Below are positions 44,701-56,603 of a stretch of DNA of 64,000 nt, one piece after another. The stretch spans positions 164,947,566 to 165,011,565 of the forward strand of contig JBOZIK010000001.1 of NCBI GenBank assembly GCA_051453625.1, given 5' to 3'. Position 1 is the first letter of the stretch. Every line of letters starts with the position of its first letter. The DNA is from Welwitschia mirabilis. Its lineage: Eukaryota > Gnetophyta > Gnetopsida > Welwitschiales. The translations under genes were made by a program, and so were the position numbers. Under the pieces are notes generated by a model, which worked only from the letters and a program-made list of their open reading frames with translations, was not told the origin of the DNA and searched no databases.

Positions 44701-46130
44701 CCCCTATATGATGGAGGATGGATTTTCATAAGTCCATTATTAAGGGAATTTTAAAGTAATAAGATAATTACCAATATTTGTGTACCAAGAAGCAAGACAT
44801 TGTAAAGATATAGAGTACAATTGCATAATAGCAAAGAGTTATTCATCAAGAAAGAAATCATTGATTATAAGAATATGTGAGAAATGGAGGGATTTTTATT
44901 CTTGAGGAATTATTAATAAGTGATTTGTAGCACAATCATGTTTTCCCATTTTATCTATGATGGTGAGATTGAATTATTAGATAAATAAAACCCATTTAAT
45001 CAATATAATACTTAAGTACTTCTTAGTTATAAAGCAATAGATAGCAACATGTTTGATATAGATATTAGTATGGAATCTAAAACGGTAATGGCTAAGTTTA
45101 TCTAAGAATAATTCGAGAACCTAAGAAGGTTAGTAATATAGTTTATGACTTCTTATTTCTTCTGATGTTTTTAATCTAACACACCACCTATTGTTATATT
45201 TCTTACATCCCACATCAACTTAAAGCCTTTAGTCTAATTAGGAATACCTTTAATAGGTTTGGTTGTGATTTAGTAGATAAGCTCAATTTTGTAGGGTCCA
45301 TTCTAATTCCTTCACATGAAATTTAGTGAGCTAAAAAATCCCTTCACTAATAAGGAAGTGGTTTTCTCCCAATTAAGATGAAGGTTATTGCATATGTATC
45401 TATCTAACACTTTTTCTAATCTTCCCATGATTTAATCAAAGGTATCCCCACAAGTGAAAAATCATCCATAAAGATATTAATGAAGTTCTTAATCACATCA
45501 AAAATAATGCCCATAATAGCTTGTTAAAAGGTTTTAGATGCATTACAAATGCCAAACGGCATCCTTCGAAAAGCCAATGTGTCAAGTGAGGAAGTAAATG
45601 TAGTCTTGGATTGATTCTCAATTGTTATGCAAATTTTATTTTATCCACTATAGCCTTTAAGACATTAATAGTAAGAGTGGCCTTGGATATAATCAAGTAC
45701 TTTGTCTAGAAAGGAAAGCAGATAATGATACTTTTTAGTGACTTCATTAAATTTTCAAAAATTAATGCATAATCTTGATTTTTATTATTTTTTGGGTACT
45801 GTAATTAAAGGATTAAGTCATTCACTATTAAAAATGGTATAAATGATCTTTACATCCACAAGTTCAATAATTTAATCTTTTACTACTTGCTTAAGGATTG
45901 AATTAAATCTACATTGAGGTTGCCAAATGGGTTTGGCATTGTCTTCTAGATAGATATTATGTTCAATAATCAAAGAATGAATTATAGTAAGATCATTATG
46001 TGTCTAAGCAAAAGCTTTCATTTTAGATGTAAGAAATTGAATCGAAGATTTATCTTGAGTAAGGATAAGGTCATTACTAACTTTCAAGGGATTATTTTAA
46101 TTGTTATGAAGAAAGATGTATTTACAATTA
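44700..46130 (-). pseudogene. Athila-like reverse transcriptase and RNase H region
   Basis: In minus-strand order: a linker KMKAFA...HNDLTI near 46,030, then DNAKPIWQPQCRFNSILKQV near 45,940, and KMPFGICNASKTFQQAIMGI near 45,550 pieced from two frames. The catalytic box is FMDDFS at 45,461-45,472, intact. Next come a region corresponding to E-G-I-V-L-G-H, then EGIRMDPTKLS near 45,300. The connection and RNase H end is represented by FLVHKYWQLSYYF-like sequence near 44,790 and YEPYLYHKHKDQ near 44,690. Many stops. Confidence 0.85.
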
Positions 46131-46279
46131 TTAGATAATTATTTCAATTATAACTCATAATCTTCATTGTGTGATGTAGTGCAGCTATCCTTATGAAGGA
46201 ATGTTTCAACAGATCTAACATGTTTAACGTCACTTTCTAAAATTGGTCCATATATCTCATCAAAATTTCTTTGGGGAGT

Positions 46280-46600
46280 GCTAGAAGAAAAATCACTATC
46301 AAGGTTACATGGATTTGATGAGTTGAGGCTATCTAAAATGTCTATAGGTTTTAATTAATTATCAAAAAGGAATTAAACACTTGAATCATAAACTTTTTAT
46401 TGTTAATATGAAATTTCATCGTTCTAGTTCCATGATACAATGAGTACTAGCATAAAACGCTCTTCCTAAGAGTAGTAACTAACCTCGATCATGCTTAAAC
46501 ATCTATCACCACAACATCTGTGGAATAATAAGCCTCTCAAATTTTTAGAACAAGATCTTTAATGATTTCTATCAGTCTTTTGATAGTTGAATTAGCTAAT
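46280..46600 (-). pseudogene. Athila-like protease remnant
   Basis: The frame reads STDVVVIDV near 46,520, followed by RLVTTLGRAFYASTHCIMEL near 46,480-46,420. This matches the Athila protease end D-F-V-V-L-D-M...P-L-I-L-G-R-P-F-L-A-T-x-x-x-x-I-D. The catalytic D-L-G-A-S block upstream is not recognisable. Confidence 0.65.
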
Positions 46601-46819
46601 TCAAGCTTAATATTGGTAGATTCTTAATCATTTTTCAACTCAAACTTCTTGTAAATGTGAAGTGGCATAATTTTGATGCTTGATGTTAAAGGCTTTCTTA
46701 ATATGTCTATTCTATTTTAATATGATACCTACTATAGTTGCATCTAAATATTTAAACTTAGGATAATTTTTCATTACTAGTTGAAGATGCTTTGAGCCAT
46801 GAACACTCTAGTTCTATTT

Positions 46820-48420
46820 TGTTTTTATTGCATTAAATTCTTCCATCACATACTTCAAGTTTTCTTGCAAGAGTTTCTTAAAAAACAAGTTAATACTAAC
46901 ATCTTACATGGTACCTTTAATATATTCATTATAAGTGGGATTTATTTTATGTCTCTATAACTAAGGTGTAACATGTCTATAACTAAGGTGTAACAGGTTT
47001 ATTACCTTTATATTGTTCTAAATTATGGGATTTTGATGTATCTTTATATATAGAGTGAAAACTAGGTTGATCAAGGATTTCTATGTTATCATTAATTGGC
47101 TCTTTATCAATATTATATTTTTGTGAAGTGGAAGCTTCTTTAAATGGAGCAATATACATTACTTTCTTTTGACCACTTTACATTCTTTGTTAACAAAAAT
47201 TGGGGTTAGGAATGATTTGTGTAGCTAATGTCCCATGAGGTCATTAATTCTCAAGCATTAAGTATTGCAAAATACCAAAAATATTCTTAATGTTTTTATC
47301 AATATCTTCTTGTAATTTCCTAAGCCCCTCTATAGAATATCTAAGAGAATTAAATCTATTACAGTTAAAATATGGAAAACTAGGTTGATATGGTAAATTA
47401 TTAAAACAATTCATAAAGGAAGATTTTAATCTTAAAGGCCCATTGTTCTCAGGTTGAAATGGTCTATCCTAAAATACTAGCTCTTTACATGTTGGTAAAG
47501 TAAGACAATATTTTCTTAGATCAGAATCATCTTTATGAATATCACATGTTTAACAAAAATTTGAAGGCTTTTCATTTATCACTCTTACATTCATAATGAT
47601 TTGTGTATACTTCTTCAATATTGAAGTGAGCTATTTAATAATATTATTGTAATGATTAGATTCATCATGGTTTATGTTTTATAAATATCTCAAAAGTCAA
47701 CCAATGGTTTCCATTTCTTTTTATTTTGTGTAAGTATAATCCAAGTTTGACTTATTTTACCAACTCCTTAAAATATTTTTAAGCCTTATTAATTGTAATA
47801 TTTAAAAGGTTTCCATCCTAAGATAAATATACTAATTATCTTATTTCATGGTTTAGTCCATACTAGAAATAATTTATGAGTTCTTATTTTTTGAGTTCAT
47901 TGACATGATTGTAAGATATTTTAATGATGAATCTCTTATATGTAATTGGGTAATATTCATTTGGTAATTAAAAAAACTTTCTCACTTATGTTCTACATTA
48001 ACACATAGTAGTTTCATTAATAAATCATTAAGGGAAAGAAATTTAGACTTATTTCCAAGTTTTAAGGCTTTTATAAGGTATAGTTTTTAACTAATTTTTA
48101 GCTTCACCTTTGAAAATAAGAGGAAATATAATCATTTAGGTTCTACTAAATATCTTTTCCTTATCATCCTCACCTAAGAAAATAGGATAAAAATTTAGAC
48201 TTTTAAATCATACATCATCATCAAAAGGTAGGTCAAAGGGGGTTGGAACTTCTTGATTTTTACTTTCTATGATCTCACTAAAAAATTTAGCATTGTTGCT
48301 TAATGAAGAAGACATGTCTTTAAGAGAAGGTAATGGAGTAACCAAATCATAATGAGACACAATATTAGGTTTAGAGAATGAGGAATAAACCAAATTAGAA
48401 GGTTTGAATTTGAAGAGGAT
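46820..48420 (-). pseudogene. Athila-like gag
   Basis: The Retrotrans_gag core is visible on the minus strand at about 48,150-47,990: MIIFPLIFKGEAKN, stop, LKTIPYKSLKTWK, stop, V, then ISFLNDLLMK. The family has L-F-P-x-S-L-x-D-x-A-x-x-W-L-x-S-L-P-x-x-S-I-x-T-W-x-x-x-x-x-x-F-L-x-K-F. The missing Trp before LKTIPYK and the residue after TWK are TAG/TAA stops. The frame upstream (48,393-48,208) is open for 61 codons without a known motif. The C-terminal part to 46,820 is very degraded (LLQENLKYVMEEFN near 46,870). Confidence 0.7.
46954..46998. repeat. 22-bp tandem duplication
   Basis: CTATAACTAAGGTGTAACA occurs twice in a row (46,955 and 46,977), separated by TGT. It lies in the gag-protease linker of the Athila-like element. 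Confidence 0.85.
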
Positions 48421-48499
48421 TTATCACTATGAATTGAAAAATTTTATAAATTTATAGATAAATCAATAATATTAAAAGCAAAAAAAAATCATCTTATTC

Positions 48500-49115
48500 A
48501 ACATGTTTTTGATACTTTTCTTTATTACCTCTTGTTATGAAATGAAAATCAACAAGCTCTTCTTAGATGATTTACTTAGTGAATCTTTTTTTCATGGATG
48601 CTCTTCATACATTACTTTTGCTTAGAAATATTTATCATTTTCTTACATGATCATCTAGTTGAGAAATCTCTTTTATGGTTTTTTAGTTAGTAACAATCTA
48701 GATTAAATGAAGTGAAAGATGTATACTTAGGCCAACAATAAGGTGGTAGTCTTCTATATCACACAAAGTGCAAGAAGTAGATTAAGCCTGTGCTATAAGA
48801 TAATCTTCTAGATTACACGAAGCATAAGAAGTAGAACTAACAAGCATGATAATTCTTTAAAGAGAGTAGATTCAAAAATATAATCTCTCAAACATGAACA
48901 TAGATCAAAATAGAAAAAGAAAAACAAGACAAAGGAAAAATAAAAAAAAGCACCTAAGGAGGGATAATTAAGTGAATCTTATAGATCCAATGGTTAATCA
49001 AGTAACATAAGTATATCCAAGGTTGGCATAATTTTATAACACTATATAAATGAAATAATCTAATTAAAATTCAATCAACCCACTTACAAAATGAGAATAA
49101 AAAACACTTGTGAAT
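48500..49115 (-). other. Leader between primer site and gag of the Athila-like element
   Basis: Noncoding AT-rich sequence; two similar segments (48,741 and 48,803) repeat GATAGTCTTCTA-type sequence with GATTACACGAAG/ATCACACAAAG. No further signal. Confidence 0.4.
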
Positions 49116-49133
49116 TTTCCAGCAACATCGCCA
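49116..49133 (-). promoter_or_regulatory. Primer-binding site of the Athila-like element
   Basis: On the minus strand TGGCGATGTTGCTGGAAA, compared with TGGCGCCGTTGCCGGGGA usual for Athila. Thirteen of 18 bases match, and four of the five differences are C-to-T or G-to-A. It starts 3 bases after the LTR end. It would pair with the 3' end of tRNA-Asp. Confidence 0.8.
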
Positions 49134-49136
49134 AAA

Positions 49137-50195
49137 TGTTGATATGCATGTAATGAAGTAGAATATGTGCAAATTAACATGTGAAATCAATACACTCAAG
49201 TATATGGTGAGTAACTCAAATGTTGTATCATGGTGAAGCACTCAAGTTAGAATTCTAATTCATTCAAAAAAAAACAAAATATTTTAGTTGTTTTTATAGT
49301 AAGATTATGAAAGAGAATAATGCAAAACTATGCTAAAATGAGGTACATGCAATGCAAATTGAATTGTGCAAATTAAGTAAATGAAAATTATTAACACAAT
49401 ATTATTAATTTTGTAAATGCAAATTGTTAATGAAGTATTATTAATTTTTTAATCACAAAATCATCCCTTATTCTCCCTATCTAAATCACATTTAATTTTA
49501 GAAAACCATTAAAGAAACTCCAACAAGAAAAATAATGAATTTAAGAGAGAATTAGAGGGAAATACAATCCTTTATTAAATCATAATTAAGAATTGTTACA
49601 TCCACTTATAAATAATAATACCTCAATGTCAATGACTCAAATCAACATCAAGGAAACTTCTTTTATAAGTGTGATGGGCATCTAGATCATAATACTCCAA
49701 AATGTTATAAGTTATATGATGTTAAAAGGTAATTGAATGAATCTCAACATGGATATTTATAGATCAAGAATAGTGTTAAGGGTCACTATGAGGTTAAAAC
49801 TAAATGGATGCAACTTTTGCTAAAAAATAATATTAGTTATAAGAAATTTAATAGCATCAATAACTACCTATGATTGGTTTTCACATGCTAAAACTCTGAC
49901 CATCCATCATCTTCTTCTTTGTCTAAATGATCATACAGATGAAGTCCCTTAAAAAACCCTACTGTGCCATGTCAAACTTATCATATCTTATGTCAGTATC
50001 TATTGTCCTAGAGTTTTCTTCAAATGACCACGTGGAAAATATCTTACATAAGGCTTTTTCTAAATTAATTCAAGTTAATGTTGATCTTCATCCTTCCTTG
50101 ACCTTTTCCTGTTTGATTATTCATGAAAACATGTAAAGAATCCTAAAATAATCCCTCAAATGTATGTCAAATTATCAAAATTTTACCAGCTAACA
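49137..50195 (-). repeat. 5' LTR of the Athila-like element
   Basis: Begins TGTTGATATGCATGTAATGA next to the primer site and ends GCTAACA at 50,195, next to the duplication TGTAC. It aligns throughout with the 3' LTR at 38,291-39,352. Confidence 0.85.
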
Positions 50196-50200
50196 TGTAC
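50196..50200. repeat. Target-site duplication of the Athila-like element (right)
   Basis: TGTAC, identical to 38,286-38,290. Confidence 0.8.
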
Positions 50201-52972
50201 TTAGTATATTATCTCCTATTTGACTAGGATTTGCATGATAGATTACCTTATGGATAGTCATTCCTAATTTTCAAGAAAAGATATCTACTTCATCTAGTTT
50301 AATTATCTACCTTCTAAAGTGATTTCCACTCAAATTCATAATTAAAACTTTTATTCAAATATTCTAAGCTCTAATATATCTCTACAATCCTCAAGAAAGA
50401 ATGAAAATTAGAGCCAATTATACTATAACAGAATTCCCTATTTTATTTATTTATAATTACTACCTATAACTTAAAAACTAGGGAACATCATTCAAATATT
50501 GTAAATTATAACAAACTTTAAAATGCAATAAGGATCTCTAAATGGTTTAAAGTTGAAGTTTACCTTTCTAAAATGTAGGTTTAGAATAGTATTCTTTAAA
50601 GTTGACTAAGATTCATGTTTGCCTTTTTGTTTATTATATTCACTATGAAGTCAATTAATGGTGATGCTAGATCGAGGATAATAAAAATATGTTCATGATA
50701 GACTACTAATAAAAGCTGATAAAAATACCAAGATATGAATTGTAATGTTGAATAATAAATATTTCATAAAAAGGATGGCAACTCCATTAAAATAAACAAT
50801 GGGAATGATCTGATTTCAAAATCTTCATAATGGGGAAAAAAATGATAAATAGAATAAAATTTTATGCTCCTTGTATCAAATGAAAGAAAGAAAAATATTT
50901 GGAATTTAAAATTTTATACAAAAAAGCATAAATTATCACATTATCAGTGAATTACACATAGCAATATAATAATTTTTACAGAAATTAAAACCTAGCCTTT
51001 ATAAAACTAGTAAAAGTAAAAACAAGGTAGGGTGCACTTAGATAATAGTGAGATCCAACACAACTAATTAAAAGTGAATGCTCCATAGATGTAACATTCT
51101 ACAATCTAAGTGCTCCTAATTTCTACAAATAGATGTTCTTGGAATTTGATAAGAGAAGATCTAAAAACAAAGACTAAAAAATTTTCAAAATAAAAATGAA
51201 TTTTTGAAATCTAAGAAATACTGATTACAATCCCTAGCAATGATACTAGTAACTTATCACACCTTGATAATTATTATATTTTACAATCTTTAGATGTTGT
51301 ATTCAAGAATTTAAGATATACATATTAGTGTTAAATTTATAAAGATAGGGTATCATATTATAGTATAGGTAATCTAATTATTATTCTCTCCTAGAGACTA
51401 GAATGAAATTTATGGCTTGCAAAGATTTAGATTATTTAGAAAGGATTTGATTAAGCTATAAATAAAATAGTTTCGGCAAAATAGCTTAAGAGATAAAGAT
51501 ATTAGATATTTTGCTTTTAAGAATCAAGAACGAATATTCATTTTAAAATCTACTAATCATGCCCGAGCTAAGATAAAGATATCACATTAAATATAAAATA
51601 AATATATAAATAACATCATGAAAGTAATAGAGTTAGAGATGATTTATCTTATAATCAAATGTAGGAAACATTAGGATAGCACGAAAGATTTTATAAATAA
51701 TAACAAATTAATCATTCAAATCCTATTAATACATCAGAGAAAAAAACTCTAAATAGAAATATGAAAGAACATTCAAAATGTAGTATTGCATAACCAATAA
51801 TTATAAGTATATCGATAATGAAATAAGTCCACTTAAAAGAAAAGAGCATTCATCAATGATGTAAACATTATAGCAAATAGCAATTCAATATAAAAGTAAA
51901 AACTTGGACTTTGTAAGGTAGATGGCTAATGAAACAATCATCTCTTCATATTTAGAGAGGAAGTAAAATGGCTTAAAACCTCATGATGAGACAAGCTCAT
52001 ATGATAACCATAGGAAACCTAGATTTATAAGGAGAGAGTTTAAACATGTAATTAACATAACATTAAAACATAAAAGTTTAAAATAGTGAAAGATGGTTAT
52101 CCCTTAAGATAGATAGGTTTTTCTTATATAGCCTTAAGTTGGATTATAAATTACATGGATATGTACTTAGTACATTCATATTAATAACAAATGGTTGTTG
52201 ATGAATTTCCTTAGGTGATAAGATTTAGATATATAATACATTATCTCCTTAAGATCTACTTTGATATTTTGAGTATTAGATTGACTTTTGCGTTATGTTA
52301 TAAAATTAATTTGGTAATATACCCTATAATGAATAACTCATCTTCTTTGGAATACGTTTTTTCTAAGAACATTGTTACTACTAGTGGTCTACATGGAAGC
52401 ATCAATTCTATTGGAAAATGTTATTTCTATGAAAGTTTAACAACTTAGAGTAACTATAGTTAAGATTTTAAGTATTAATCCTTTTTAATAACATTTTGGA
52501 AATTATAAGGATAAAACTCTGTTAATGGTAATTCTATAGGAGATATAGTATTAACAATCTTAAATTATATTATTTAATTCAAGTGTAAACATGTTCATAC
52601 TTTCACATCAGAGCACTTATGAAAGTCCTTATTGAAATTTTTGTGATCATTTCATTTTTATTTTTTAAGTATCATTACACTAGTGTTTCCACTTTGGATA
52701 ATTTAGATTTCTAATTTTATGTTTAAATGTACTACAACATAAAGATCCAGACTAGTCATGTCCAATCCCAATCTCAGATGATAATACTCTTATAAGATGC
52801 AATGGCTTAAATTTTGCTAGTTTTATCCTAATATTTTACAAATTTAAATTTAGTGCCTACTATGATAATAGACTCAAATGAAAAGTTTAAAGAATTAGTT
52901 CATGTATTTGACCTATACTAGTATTAAAAAATTAAGTTAACTTCTATCTACATATGTGAGGATGTTGCATTC
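50201..52972. other. Unassigned AT-rich sequence
   Basis: No retroelement domain, LTR match or RNA gene seen. The only longer open frame, 52,215-52,448 plus, is hydrophobic and Ser-rich at its end, with no known motif. This may be the genuine host intergenic DNA into which the elements inserted, or a very old repeat. Confidence 0.4.
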
Positions 52973-52977
52973 CTATA
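52973..52977. repeat. Target-site duplication of Sirevirus C (left)
   Basis: CTATA, identical to 60,306-60,310. Confidence 0.85.
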
Positions 52978-54333
52978 TGATAGGATCAAGAACCCTAGGG
53001 GGGAGGGGGGGTTGAATAGGTTCTTTCATAAACACAATAAATAATCTGAATTAAAACTATTTGAAACACAACTTGCGTATGAAAATAAATCAATCTAAGA
53101 TGTGTACAAAATAACAAGATACTAAAAGTAAAGAATCAAAAACAAAAACACAAACTACCAATTTAATACAAGATAGATTTATAGTGGTTCAGGAACTTCC
53201 CTACTCCACACCTGATGATCAGCTTCTCCCAAGTTGGATCTTGGATCTCTATTACTCCACTAGGTATTCCAGGTTCANNNNNNNNNNNNNNNNNNNGACT
53301 TGTCGAGGCTAACTCTCAACCTTCACAATGGACTTTTTAAGGCTTAGTCTTAACCTATCGCATAGACTTTTTAAGGCTTAGTCTCAACCTCTAGAAAATA
53401 ATGGTAGTAATGTAGTGATGTCTTAATAGCATAGATATCACTCGTTCTGAAAACGGTATAATAGATGGATCTCTCCTCCTGTAGCAATACACCAATGTAG
53501 CTCTAGATCTGACTTTGAATGAAGTACATGTGTCAATAATAAATCTCCTCTAGTCAGATGTGTAAAAGCTAAGATACAATAATATCAATGTACGACTTGA
53601 TCTTTCAAATCCAAATGATTTAGCCGAATAAGAATGGTTCTAAAAAAATATCTTTTGGTTATTTATGGCTTAGCTAGTTATAGTGGAAGGCTATTAGGGT
53701 TTATTATAATTGAATTGCACCTTCAATGGCTATAAAAATCTAGAAAATGGCTATCTAACAGCTAGATAATGGATACATAATATTTAGAAAAATTTCTTTT
53801 CTGTGCCATTCGGTCGACCCTACAAAAATCCGGTCGACCTCATGTGGTGCCATGAATTACACCTAAGAGAAAAATTCGGTCGCCCCAGGTTTTACATCTC
53901 CATATCCAGTTGACCCCATCTGGGTCCAGTTGATCCTAGTCCGGTCGACCCCATCCTAGGTCCGATTAACCCCTTATCTCTCAATCTAGGATTACTCTTG
54001 CAAGTCCTCAAATCCGGTTAACCCCATGAAAATCTACTCGACTCCTTTTCATTTGGTTCAAGGACATTGATTCTCTAAGTTATAGATCCGGTCGACCCCA
54101 TCAGAATCTGGTCAACTCCTCTTTCCATTTTCCTTTAACAACTTTAGATGCAGTTGACTCCTTTATGATACAGTTGACCCCTCTGGAGGGTAAACCAATT
54201 AAATAGGTTTCTGGTGCATATTTTAGTTTCATATTTCAACCTGCAAAAACTCAAACTCTTCTACACAAAATATATAACATTTGCTATACAAGAGAAATTA
54301 TTTTGACATCAATTAGCAAAATATAATCCAACA
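52978..54333 (-). repeat. 3' LTR of Sirevirus C
   Basis: Plus-strand ends are TGATAGGATCAAGAACCC (52,978) and AATCCAACA (54,333), so the element-strand start is TGTTGG. It contains the GGTCGACC array (53,808-54,190), three 34-bp units and a G-rich run at 53,000-53,011. A 19-N gap (53,278-53,296) has exactly the length of the matching segment in the 5' LTR. Confidence 0.93.
53808..54190 (-). repeat. GGTCGACC array in the Sirevirus C 3' LTR
   Basis: About a dozen copies; four keep the perfect palindrome GGTCGACC (near 53,812, 53,831, 53,942 and 54,090). Others read AGTTGACC, GATTAACC, GGTTAACC and GGTCAACT. Confidence 0.9.
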
Positions 54334-54347
54334 ATCTCTCCCTTTGA
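54334..54347 (-). promoter_or_regulatory. LTR-proximal polypurine tract of Sirevirus C
   Basis: On the minus strand TCAAAGGGAGAGAT abuts the TGTTGG start of the 3' LTR. Confidence 0.85.
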
Positions 54348-54437
54348 CATTGATGGCAAAAAAATAAGTGGTTTCAGAATCAAATAAATTTGAGCTCTTT
54401 CACCAAAAAAATTTAAAGCATATTATCATAATAAGAA

Positions 54438-54622
54438 CTCCCCCTTTCACAAAGCTATATAAACAACATTTAATTAAAGGGTACATATAAATATTTCTAA
54501 AACAAACTATTTTTAGTTGATGCATATGTTTGAAAAACACTACATTTTCTCCCCTTTTGACATCAATGGTAAAGAAATATAAACCTTAAATGTGTCCAGA
54601 AATATCAAATTTTCTCCCCTTA
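54438..54622 (-). promoter_or_regulatory. Three additional polypurine tracts of Sirevirus C
   Basis: On the minus strand GAAAGGGGGAG (54,448-54,438), AAAAGGGGAGAAAA (54,558-54,545) and TTAAGGGGAGAAAA (54,622-54,609). The one at 54,545 sits in the same sequence context (GATGTCAAAAGGGGAGAA) as the proximal tract. Multiple tracts are a described Sirevirus trait. Confidence 0.75.
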
Positions 54623-54879
54623 ACATTATGCCATATGTAAAAATGATAATCATGAGAGAGATATAAAGCAAGTATGTAAATGAGGTGATAATTTTCAATT
54701 CATAATATCCAAAAAGAAAATCAACTAAGCTATGGTTAATATGATAAGACAAAATAAAAAATAAAAATATTCAAAAATCATAAATAAAGTTCCATAAAAA
54801 TTATCAATAGACCAAAACAGAAATGAAAAAATAGATGACGATCTTTTGTTCTGCTGCTATAACAATTACAGAACTTTAA

Positions 54880-54935
54880 GATTCTAGGCGATCGAGTAAA
54901 ATACCAGTCGACCGACCCATTCCGGTCGACCGAAT
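54880..54935 (-). repeat. GGTCGACC words after the Sirevirus C pol stop
   Basis: GCGATCGAG, CAGTCGACCGACCC and CCGGTCGACCG lie within 55 bases directly after the end of pol. They are the same word as in the LTR. Confidence 0.8.
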
Positions 54936-54959
54936 TACAAGTTTGGACCGTCCTGGTAT

Positions 54960-56400
54960 TAACTATAAGATAGTGAGAGAACCCCTAGTTCATGTCTAAG
55001 ATAAGTAAAAGTATCAAAATTTAGGGGTTTAGTAAAAATGTTTGCTAATTATTAGTCTGTAGTTATAAAATTCATTAAAATATGTCCTTTTTCAACTTGA
55101 TCTCAAAGGAAATGAAGTCTAAGTTCAATATGCTTTATTCTCGAGTGCTAAACCATATTTTTAGATATATTAATAACACTTATATTGTCACAAAAAATAG
55201 GAACTTATTCAAAGGTAACACCAAAATCTTTCAACATTTTTCTCATCCATAAAAGGTGAGTGCAACAACTTCCTACAGTAATATATTTGGCTTCTGCAGT
55301 AGAGAGAGAAATAAAGTTTTGTTTCTTACTTACCCATCCTACCAGACATGAGCCAAGAAGAAAGTAATTTCCACTTGTGCTTTTTCTATCATCTTTGCAT
55401 CCAGCCCAATCTGCATGACTAAAACCTACAAGATCGAAAGATGTTTCATTGGGATACCATAAGCCATAATCACATGTGCCTTTTACATACCTGATTGCTC
55501 TTTTTACTGCTTGAACATGCGATTCTTTTGAATTAGATTAATATCATGCACATACTCCAACATTAAACATAATATCTGGTCTACTTGCAGTCAAGTACAA
55601 CAAACTACCAATCATGCTTCTGTAAATTTTTTGATCTACTAATTTATCATTTTCATCCAAACTTACTTTACATGATGTAGACATAGGAGTATCAATTGTC
55701 TTTGCATTTTCTAAATCAAATTGTTTGATTAAATCTATTGCATATTTGGATTCAGAGATAAATATTCTATCTTGGGATTGTTTAATCTGAAGTCTAAGAA
55801 ACATTTTAACTTCACTAAGCATACTCATTTTAAACCAATTTGTCATAATATTTATAAATTCTTTTAATAACTTTTCACTTGAGGCACCAAAAATAATATC
55901 GTCTACATAAATCTGTATAATAATAAAATCATTTTTCAATTTCNNNNNNNNNNNNNNNNNNNNNNNNNNNNNNNNNNNNNNNNNNNNNNNNNNNNNNNNN
56001 NNNNNNNNNNNNNNNNNNNNNNNNNNNNNNNNNNNNNNNNNNNNNNNNNNNNNNNNNNNNNNNNNNNNNNNNNNNNNNNNNNNNNNNNNNNNNNNNNNNN
56101 NNNNNNNNNNTTCACTATAAACTTCTTCAATTAATGATTCACTTAGAAAAGTAATTTTTATGTCCATTTAATATACTTTGAAGTTCTTAAAGGCAGCAAA
56201 AGATTAAAAACATTCTAATGCTATCCAATCTTGCAACAGAAGCAAAAGTATCTCCTACATCAATACCTTCTATTTGGTTGTAACCTTGAGATACTAGTCT
56301 TGCTTTGTCTTTGATAATATTATTTTCTTTATCACACTTGTTCTTAAAGATCCATTTTGTACCAATAACATTCTTATCTTCTAGTCTCTCTAATAGTCTT
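54960..56400 (-). pseudogene. Sirevirus C pol: reverse transcriptase and RNase H
   Basis: Minus strand, with N gaps at 56,421-56,603 and 55,944-56,110. The RT start is NVIGTKWIFKNKCDKENNII near 56,370, then ARLVSQGYNQIEGID. The part 55,943-55,544 is open and contains IIQIYVDDIIFGASSEKLL with an intact YVDD box, then FLRLQIKQSQDRIFISESKY and SMIGSLLYLTASRPDIMF. RNase H continues in other frames: AGCKDDRKSTSG near 55,395, SLSTAEAKYI near 55,295, KHIELRLHFL near 55,130. Pol ends at the TAG/TAA near 54,958. Several stops interrupt (for example after GVCA at 55,544). Confidence 0.9.
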
Positions 56401-56603
56401 CAAACATTGTTTCTTTTGAANNNNNNNNNNNNNNNNNNNNNNNNNNNNNNNNNNNNNNNNNNNNNNNNNNNNNNNNNNNNNNNNNNNNNNNNNNNNNNNN
56501 NNNNNNNNNNNNNNNNNNNNNNNNNNNNNNNNNNNNNNNNNNNNNNNNNNNNNNNNNNNNNNNNNNNNNNNNNNNNNNNNNNNNNNNNNNNNNNNNNNNN
56601 NNN

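Larger units (their letters stand above)
38291..50195 (-). mobile_element. Full-length Athila-like Ty3/gypsy retrotransposon
   Basis: 11.9 kb on the minus strand. Two LTRs of about 1,060 bases share clear similarity over their whole length, flanked by the 5-bp duplication TGTAC. Between them, in minus-strand order, are a tRNA-Asp-like primer site, gag, protease, RT, RNase H region, integrase, a purine-rich tract and about 4 kb of post-pol sequence. The size and the FMDD form of the RT box are those of Athila. All frames are broken, and the LTRs differ at many positions, so it is an old insertion. Confidence 0.9.

Noticed and set aside
50201-52972. Possible host gene between the two full-length elements
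   Set aside because: No exon-like open frames, splice-flanked coding blocks or RNA gene could be recognised; the one short frame at 52,215-52,448 has no motif.
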